Shown here one piece after another: positions 59,330-64,000 of a stretch of 64,000 bases of DNA. Source of the stretch: Theropithecus gelada (Eukaryota; Chordata; Mammalia; Primates; Cercopithecidae); NCBI RefSeq assembly GCF_003255815.1, contig NC_037673.1, positions 158,992,526 through 159,056,525 of the forward strand, written 5' to 3'. How positions within the stretch are numbered: position 1 is the first letter of the stretch; each line of letters starts with the position of its first letter. Both the position numbers and the translations under genes were made by a program. The notes under the pieces were generated by a model that worked only from the letters and a program-made list of their open reading frames with translations, had not been told where the DNA came from and made no database searches.

Positions 59330-59555
59330 ATCATTCCAAACATGTAAGGATAACGTAACATTATGAGATTATTGATATCATACCAATATGAGGAAACATG
59401 TCACTATCTTGATAGATGCTAATAAAGCATTTGATAAAATTAACACACATTATAGATTAAAACAACTCTAGATAAACAAGAATAAAAGTTACTTTATAAA
59501 GGGATAAAGAGCTACATGAAACCTAAAGTCTTTTTATCAAGCAGCTCTGCTCCAC
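59330..59555 (+). mobile_element. Ancient L1 ORF2 fragment
   Basis: CTTGATAGATGCTAATAAAG (59409) and CATTTGATAAAATTAACACA (59429) match the conserved reverse-transcriptase stretch of L1 ORF2. Strongly diverged. Confidence 0.6.
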
Positions 59556-59607
59556 GCAATAATTTCAGAATCCATACACTTTCAATTTTGTATCTTCAGT
59601 ATTCTGT

Positions 59608-59758
59608 AGGTGCCAGGCCTGGTGTCTTATGCCTGTAATCCCGGCTACTTGGGAGGCTGATGTGGGAGTAGGGCTTGAGCCCAGGTGTTTGAGGCTGTGA
59701 TGTGCTATGATAGCACCACTGCATTTCAGCCTGGATGAAAGAGCAACCCTATTTCTAA
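59608..59758 (+). mobile_element. Free Alu monomer (FLAM-like)
   Basis: A single monomer, GTGCCAGGCCTGGTGTCTTA to CAACCCTATTTCTA. No second arm and no middle linker. An old fossil Alu monomer is likelier than a truncated dimer. Confidence 0.65.
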
Positions 59759-59904
59759 CATATATATTCACTAAAACAGAGCCTTTTCATGTCATTGTAC
59801 CTACCATCTATTCCATCACTGCTATCACCGATAACAACAGCATCAATAACAACAAATAAGCAAGTTTTCCTACAAAGTTGCTCTTGTGTTCATTTGCTAC
59901 AGCA

Positions 59905-60095
59905 GCTCTAAAACTTGAGTGTACACTAAAATCACCTAGAGGACCTGTCGCAAAAAAAATAAGATTGATGGGTTTCACCCCAGAGTTTTTTAATTTAGTA
60001 CGTCTCAGATAGGTCACAAGGAATTTCATTTCTAACAAGTTCCAAGGGAATGCTGTTGTGTTGCTCTGAGAACACACACTTTCAGAGAAACATTG
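59905..60095 (+). mobile_element. MER5A (hAT-Charlie MITE)
   Basis: CTAAAACTTGAGTGTACACT near 59908, ATCACCTAGAGGACCTG near 59932, ATTTCATTTCTAACAAGTTC near 60023, and CTGAGAACACACACTTTCAG near 60066. Confidence 0.75.
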
Positions 60096-60389
60096 AAACT
60101 GTTTTAATATTTCACCTCCGTGAAATTTAAAATACAAGCCCTATTATGGTACAAATAGAGTTGTTCTGAAGAGTCTCAATTTTGAGTATGCAGAATAGTA
60201 TGGTATGACTGTTACACACGATGGGAGAGAGGAATAACTACATTATAATGGATACTATACAACCAGAATAGACATAGGTACAGTATAATTAATTTCTGAC
60301 ACTAAAAACGGTGCTTGGTTTGACATTTTGCTAGGACAGACAGCTCAGTTAAACTCAATAACATTTAGGGCAGCTGCTCTTTATCCCAC

Positions 60390-60510
60390 CTCCTATTTGT
60401 ACTTCTCACTGTATCTGTTCTTCTCCCTCTTCCAGATAATTGTGTACTGCTTCCTTCTGCTTCCTTTGTCTGCAATATACTTCTTCAATCCACCACATGG
60501 CTAACTCCTA
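60390..60510 (+). mobile_element. L2 fragment, left of the Alu
   Basis: TTTGTCTGCAATATACTTCT and CCACCACATGGCTAACTCCT follow L2. Its continuation is at 60847-61095, after an inserted patch and an Alu. Confidence 0.6.
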
Positions 60511-60562
60511 CTTTCATTTTTATTTCATGGGTTGCCAGACCCAAGGTTCCCATATCCATCTC

Positions 60563-60563
60563 T

Positions 60564-60594
<31 letters not shown>

Positions 60595-60846
60595 AGAGTT
60601 TCGGCTCACATGATCTTGGCTCACTGCACCCTCTGCCTTCTAGGTTCAAGCGATTCTCCTGCCTCAACCTCCCAAGTAGTTGGGACTACAGGCGCGTGCC
60701 ACCATGCCCAGCTAATTTTTATATTTTTAGTAGAGATGGGGTTCCACCATGTTAGGCAGGATGGTCCAGATCTTTTGATCTTGTGATCCTCCCGCCTCGG
60801 CCTCCCGAAGTGCTGGGATTAGAGATGTGAGCCACTGCGCCCAGAC
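60563..60846 (-). mobile_element. AluS/Y, minus, with a small deletion
   Basis: T27, then GAGGGAGAGTTTCGGCTCAC: the usual Alu right-arm end is shortened by ~35 bases. The body runs to CACTGCGCCCAGAC. Confidence 0.9.
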
Positions 60847-61095
60847 TATGATTCATCTTTAAAGTCACCTTTTCCAAGAGATCCGTCTTGAAACACTTTT
60901 TACGGCTGTAAAATATGTTGGGAGGCTTCTTTTTTTCCAATCGGAACATGTTGTGCTCATCTCTATCATACTTACCAGAGCATAGTGTTTATGTATCTTC
61001 CAGTTTATGTATCTTGGCTAAAACTGTAAGCTCCTGAAGAGTGGCAATCTGACCTTGCTGATGTTTCTATTTCCAGCCACCAGAATAAGACCTTG
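60847..61095 (+). mobile_element. L2 fragment, right of the Alu
   Basis: TCATCTTTAAAGTCACCTTT near 60853, then TGTAAGCTCCTGAAGAGTGG near 61025 and TGACCTTGCTGATGTTTCTA near 61050. Confidence 0.6.
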
Positions 61096-61219
61096 ACGAT
61101 ATTTTCAATTAACGTGTATATATATGTGTATAATTTGTTGTTAGCATTGTCAAAATAAACCTGGAAATTGTGTTTTATTTTATTTATAACTTTAGTCAAG
61201 TAGATTTGGAATAGAAGCC

Positions 61220-61460
61220 CATTTATTTGCTCATTTGAATTTAATGGACTCATGTCTATGTGCCAAACACAACGGATATATTAGTGAAGAAGCCCATGAG
61301 ATTTCTATGCTCTAAGGTTCCAACATTTGATGAAGATGCACATTAATAAAAGGATGATTACAGATTAGCATGATAAAGGTTTGACGGGGTAATAAAGACT
61401 GAGAGATTTATATATGAGGATCAATTAACACAGACTTGGAGGTTTAGGAAAGGATTCATG
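61220..61460 (-). mobile_element. L2 3' end, minus
   Basis: ATTTATTTGCTCATTTGAAT near 61222, CATGTCTATGTGCCAAACAC near 61251 and AGCCCATGAGATTTCTATGC near 61291 follow the reversed L2 tail. Confidence 0.55.
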
Positions 61461-62484
61461 AAGAAAGTAATTTCTAACGTAGATGTTATTTTAAAAATCT
61501 GTTTTCCTTGGGTGTTTTCTGTATTAATCTTCTATGTTCACATCTGGCATAGCAATTATCTATGGATTCATTGTTTGGGCTTCCAGAAAGTTGTACTTGA
61601 ATATAAAATGAGAATCAGAAAGAAAAAATTTATAAGCTAATTATGAGATATCACACTTTTTACTGTTTTTACATAAATAATTTTAGTTCACTGTATTTGG
61701 AATTTTGAAATATTTTCCCCCTCTTTTCCTAGTCTACATTTGTATTCACTCATTTTGCATGCAAATATGCAGATTCGAATCATTGATTGCTTTCATTATA
61801 ATGTAGTTATTCCTCTCTCCTATCATGTTCAACTGTCATACTGTGCTGTTTTGAATTTTGAAGGATAAGACTACTCAGAGCAACTATATTTGCATCATAA
61901 TATAATTATAATAGGATCTTCATTCCTAATAAGGGGATTCGTCACCCTTTTGGTATCACCTTTACCTTTGGATTGTCCCTTTAAAGCTTGGGCATCTCAG
62001 TGAGGTTTCCCATGCCCAAGGTGCTGGCATTTTAGAAATGTATTAGATGCCTCAAATGAGACAGTGGCCAGGGGTATAGAAAAGGGTGATGATCACTGAC
62101 TCAAGCAATACAATGGAAAGGGTTGATTCATACTGTGTGCACAATTCTGTAATACCAAAATTAGTATTTAAAGTTTCTCTCATCACCACCCATTTTCTTC
62201 TCAACGGACTATTTTTCCTCAGTTAATATTATATACTATATATCTAACAGGAAACTGTTGACAACATATTAAAGAGGAGATGAAGTTAAAGAGAAGATTG
62301 TATTTCCTCATGCAAGAGGAAGTACACATATATTATTAATGAGCAATTTATAAAACGTATAAAAGTTACGTCTTTCTCCTGATGCCACCAGATCATTTTT
62401 ATTATATTTGTCTGAGTCCAATTTAAGTGGCAATAAGTAATGCTTTATATTGTCTTCCATCCCTGGCTACTAATTAGAGTTACA
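61461..62484. other. AT-rich DNA with no recognised feature
   Basis: No gene or repeat identified. Confidence 0.45.
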
Positions 62485-62985
62485 TGGCATGGTAGGCAGA
62501 AGAATGGTCCTCAAAGATGTCTACATTCTAGTCTCCAAAATCTATAAAAATGTTATTTTGTGTCGAAGAGAAATTAAGGTTGCAGATGAAATTAAGGTTA
62601 ATCATTAGGTGACCATAAACAGGGAGATTACTCTGCACTATCTGCGTGGGCACAATGTAATCATAAGAGCCCTTAAAAGTGGAAGAGTGATTATGAAAAG
62701 ACAACCAGAGGGACAGCACCTTGTGGTAAACTTGACCTGATTTTGCTGGCTTTGAAGCTTGGGTAAGTGGGCCTTGAACCAAGGAAGGGAAGAATCCTCT
62801 AAAAACTAGAAATGATGAGAAGATGAACTTACTTCTAGATGCACCCTTCTGACACCTTTATCTTAGCTGATTGTGATCCCCATTAGACTTATGATCTACA
62901 GAACTGTACAGTAATAAATTTGTGTTCTTATAAACCACTAAACTTGTGGTAATTTGTCACAACAGCAGTAGAAATTCAATAAACT
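62485..62985 (+). mobile_element. MLT1 (MaLR) LTR
   Basis: AGAATGGTCCTCAAAGATGT near 62502, TCATAAGAGCCCTTAAAAGT near 62661, CAGTAATAAATTTGTGTTCT near 62909 and CTTGTGGTAATTTGTCACAA near 62943, the standard order of an MLT1 LTR, including its AATAAA. Confidence 0.78.
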
Positions 62986-62999
62986 TGGGATTCTTTTAA

Positions 63000-63140
63000 T
63001 AGCTCTAATGCCCAGGTCACACTCCAGAGCAATTATAGAAATTCTGGGGTCAGAAGAAGACATAGGTATCAATCATTTTTTCAGGTTCCCTAGGAAATTC
63101 CAATGGGCAGCCATGTTTAAGAATTGTTAACTCTAAGCAT
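63000..63140 (-). mobile_element. MER5-like fragment
   Basis: AATGCCCAGGTCACACTCCA near 63007, then GAAATTCCAATGGGCAGCCA and TTAAGAATTGTTAAC: the MER5 pattern in the opposite orientation. Confidence 0.45.
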
Positions 63141-63254
63141 ATTTACAGGTCTTTATAAGGAATTAAACTGCCTCAAAACCCTTCATTGGTGGTAAGGCTG
63201 GGGCCGTATGTCCTGCCACTCCACATGTGATTTCAGAGTATCAATATCGTCTCA

Positions 63255-63299
63255 GATAATGCATTTTCTAAGGTGTATTATCTTAAAAAATGCATTATC
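63255..63299. repeat. Perfect 13-bp hairpin
   Basis: GATAATGCATTTT (63255-63267) and AAAATGCATTATC (63287-63299) pair at every position around a 19-base loop. Confidence 0.85.
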
Positions 63300-63499
63300 T
63301 GGGCCCCAACTTGACCTACCAAATAAGAATCTGAATGATTTGTATGCACTTTAAATTTTAAGAAACAATTAAATAGTGAGAACTGATGGTTGCCCTCTTA
63401 CCCAAGATGTCTCTAAGACTTGTAATGATTTTTAAATTATTATAAAGATGAAAATTTTTAAGCATGTCCTCTAGGCTATGGGTTCCTGAATAAAAGGAA

Positions 63500-63960
63500 C
63501 TCCCTTCCTTCCTTCCTTCCCTCTTTCTCTTTCTTTCTTTCTTTCTTCCTTTCTTTTTTCCTTTCTTTTGTTCTTTCTTTCTTTTTTTCTTTCTTCCTTT
63601 CTTTCCTTTTTCTTCCTTTTTCTGTTTCCTTTTTCTTTTTTCCTCTTTCTTTCTCTTTCTTTCTTTCTTTCTTTTTCTTTCTTTTTCTTTCTTTCTTTCT
63701 TCCCTCCTTCCTTCCTTCCTTCCTTCTTCTTTCTACTGTTTCCCCTTCCTTCCTTCCTTCCTTCCTCGCTTTCTCTCTTTCTCCCTCTCACACTTTTTCT
63801 GTTTTCTCTTTCGATTTATCTGTTATTCTGTGCTTTCACTTTTTATTTCCTTTTTCTTCCATTCTTTTCCTTCTCCTTCTTTTCCTGTCTCTTTCTCTCT
63901 TTTTCTTCCCTCCACTCCCCATCTCACTCTCTCTCTATCTTTCTTTACTTATCACCAGGG
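63500..63960. repeat. Pyrimidine microsatellite, (TTCC)n/(TTTC)n
   Basis: About 450 bases that are almost entirely T and C, in alternating TTCC and TTTC blocks with few interruptions. The long frames on both strands here (63568-63978 plus, 63471-63791 minus) are artefacts of the composition. Confidence 0.95.
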
Positions 63961-64000
63961 CAAGAGACACATTTCTGACTTGCTGACTCACTACCTAGGT

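Noticed and set aside
1..64000. CRISPR array, operon, phage or bacterial features
   Set aside because: The repeat content is entirely primate. The regular repeats present are microsatellites, and no spacer-repeat pattern, ribosome-binding sites or operonic genes occur.
1..64000. A host protein-coding gene
   Set aside because: No frame has a recognisable host domain, and no chain of exon-like frames with splice signals was found. A short exon or lncRNA inside single-copy parts cannot be excluded by eye.

Overview
The window is nuclear DNA of a catarrhine primate, most likely an Old World monkey (macaque, baboon or vervet type). Dimeric Alus of J, S and Y age, LTR12 (HERV9), Tigger1, MIR, L2 and L1 copies place it in a primate. 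The two youngest Alus (50954-51280 and 54908-55203) carry GCTCAAGCC in place of GCTCACGCC and GATCCGGCCACTGC in place of GATCGCGCCACTGC. From memory these are marks of the cercopithecid AluYR lineage rather than of human AluY. I see no host protein-coding exon, tRNA or other cellular RNA gene. This looks like AT-rich intergenic or deep intronic DNA, and almost every open frame is a repeat by-product.

Layout. 1-2543: 5'-truncated Tigger1 DNA transposon with a dead transposase and a 7SL-type monomer nested in it. 2.7-6.0 kb: old L2, MIR and L1 pieces. 6471-7242: solo LTR12 (HERV9) with an exact 4-bp target duplication. 8-14 kb: Alus, a minus-strand L1 with a pyrimidine microsatellite, and a DNA-transposon remnant split by an Alu. 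14.5-16.8 kb: unassigned. 16.8-18.6 kb: plus-strand L1 split by an Alu. 23.16-28.34 kb: degenerate endogenous retrovirus with two LTRs, a serine-tRNA-like primer site, and RNase H and envelope remnants. 29.1-30.9 kb: a locally rearranged patch with a direct duplication, an inverted duplication and a perfect palindrome. 31-36.9 kb: Alus, L2, MIR. 37.0-38.0 kb: a promoter-like or LTR-like block I cannot name. 38-50 kb: MIR, L1, L2 and two solo LTR candidates. 50.9-51.6 kb: two Alus at one target site. 51.6-64 kb: MIR with an 82-bp tandem duplication, L2, a possible retrocopy tail, AluYR, MaLR LTRs, MER5A and a terminal pyrimidine microsatellite.

Nothing here works together as a pathway or operon. 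The window is a record of insertions and small rearrangements. The least explained parts are the 29-31 kb rearrangement, the 37-38 kb block and the hairpin and shared patches around 55-60 kb. I found no evidence for a new functional system. Repeat family names come from recalled consensus sequences, and most boundaries are good to about 10-50 bases unless a target-site duplication fixes them.
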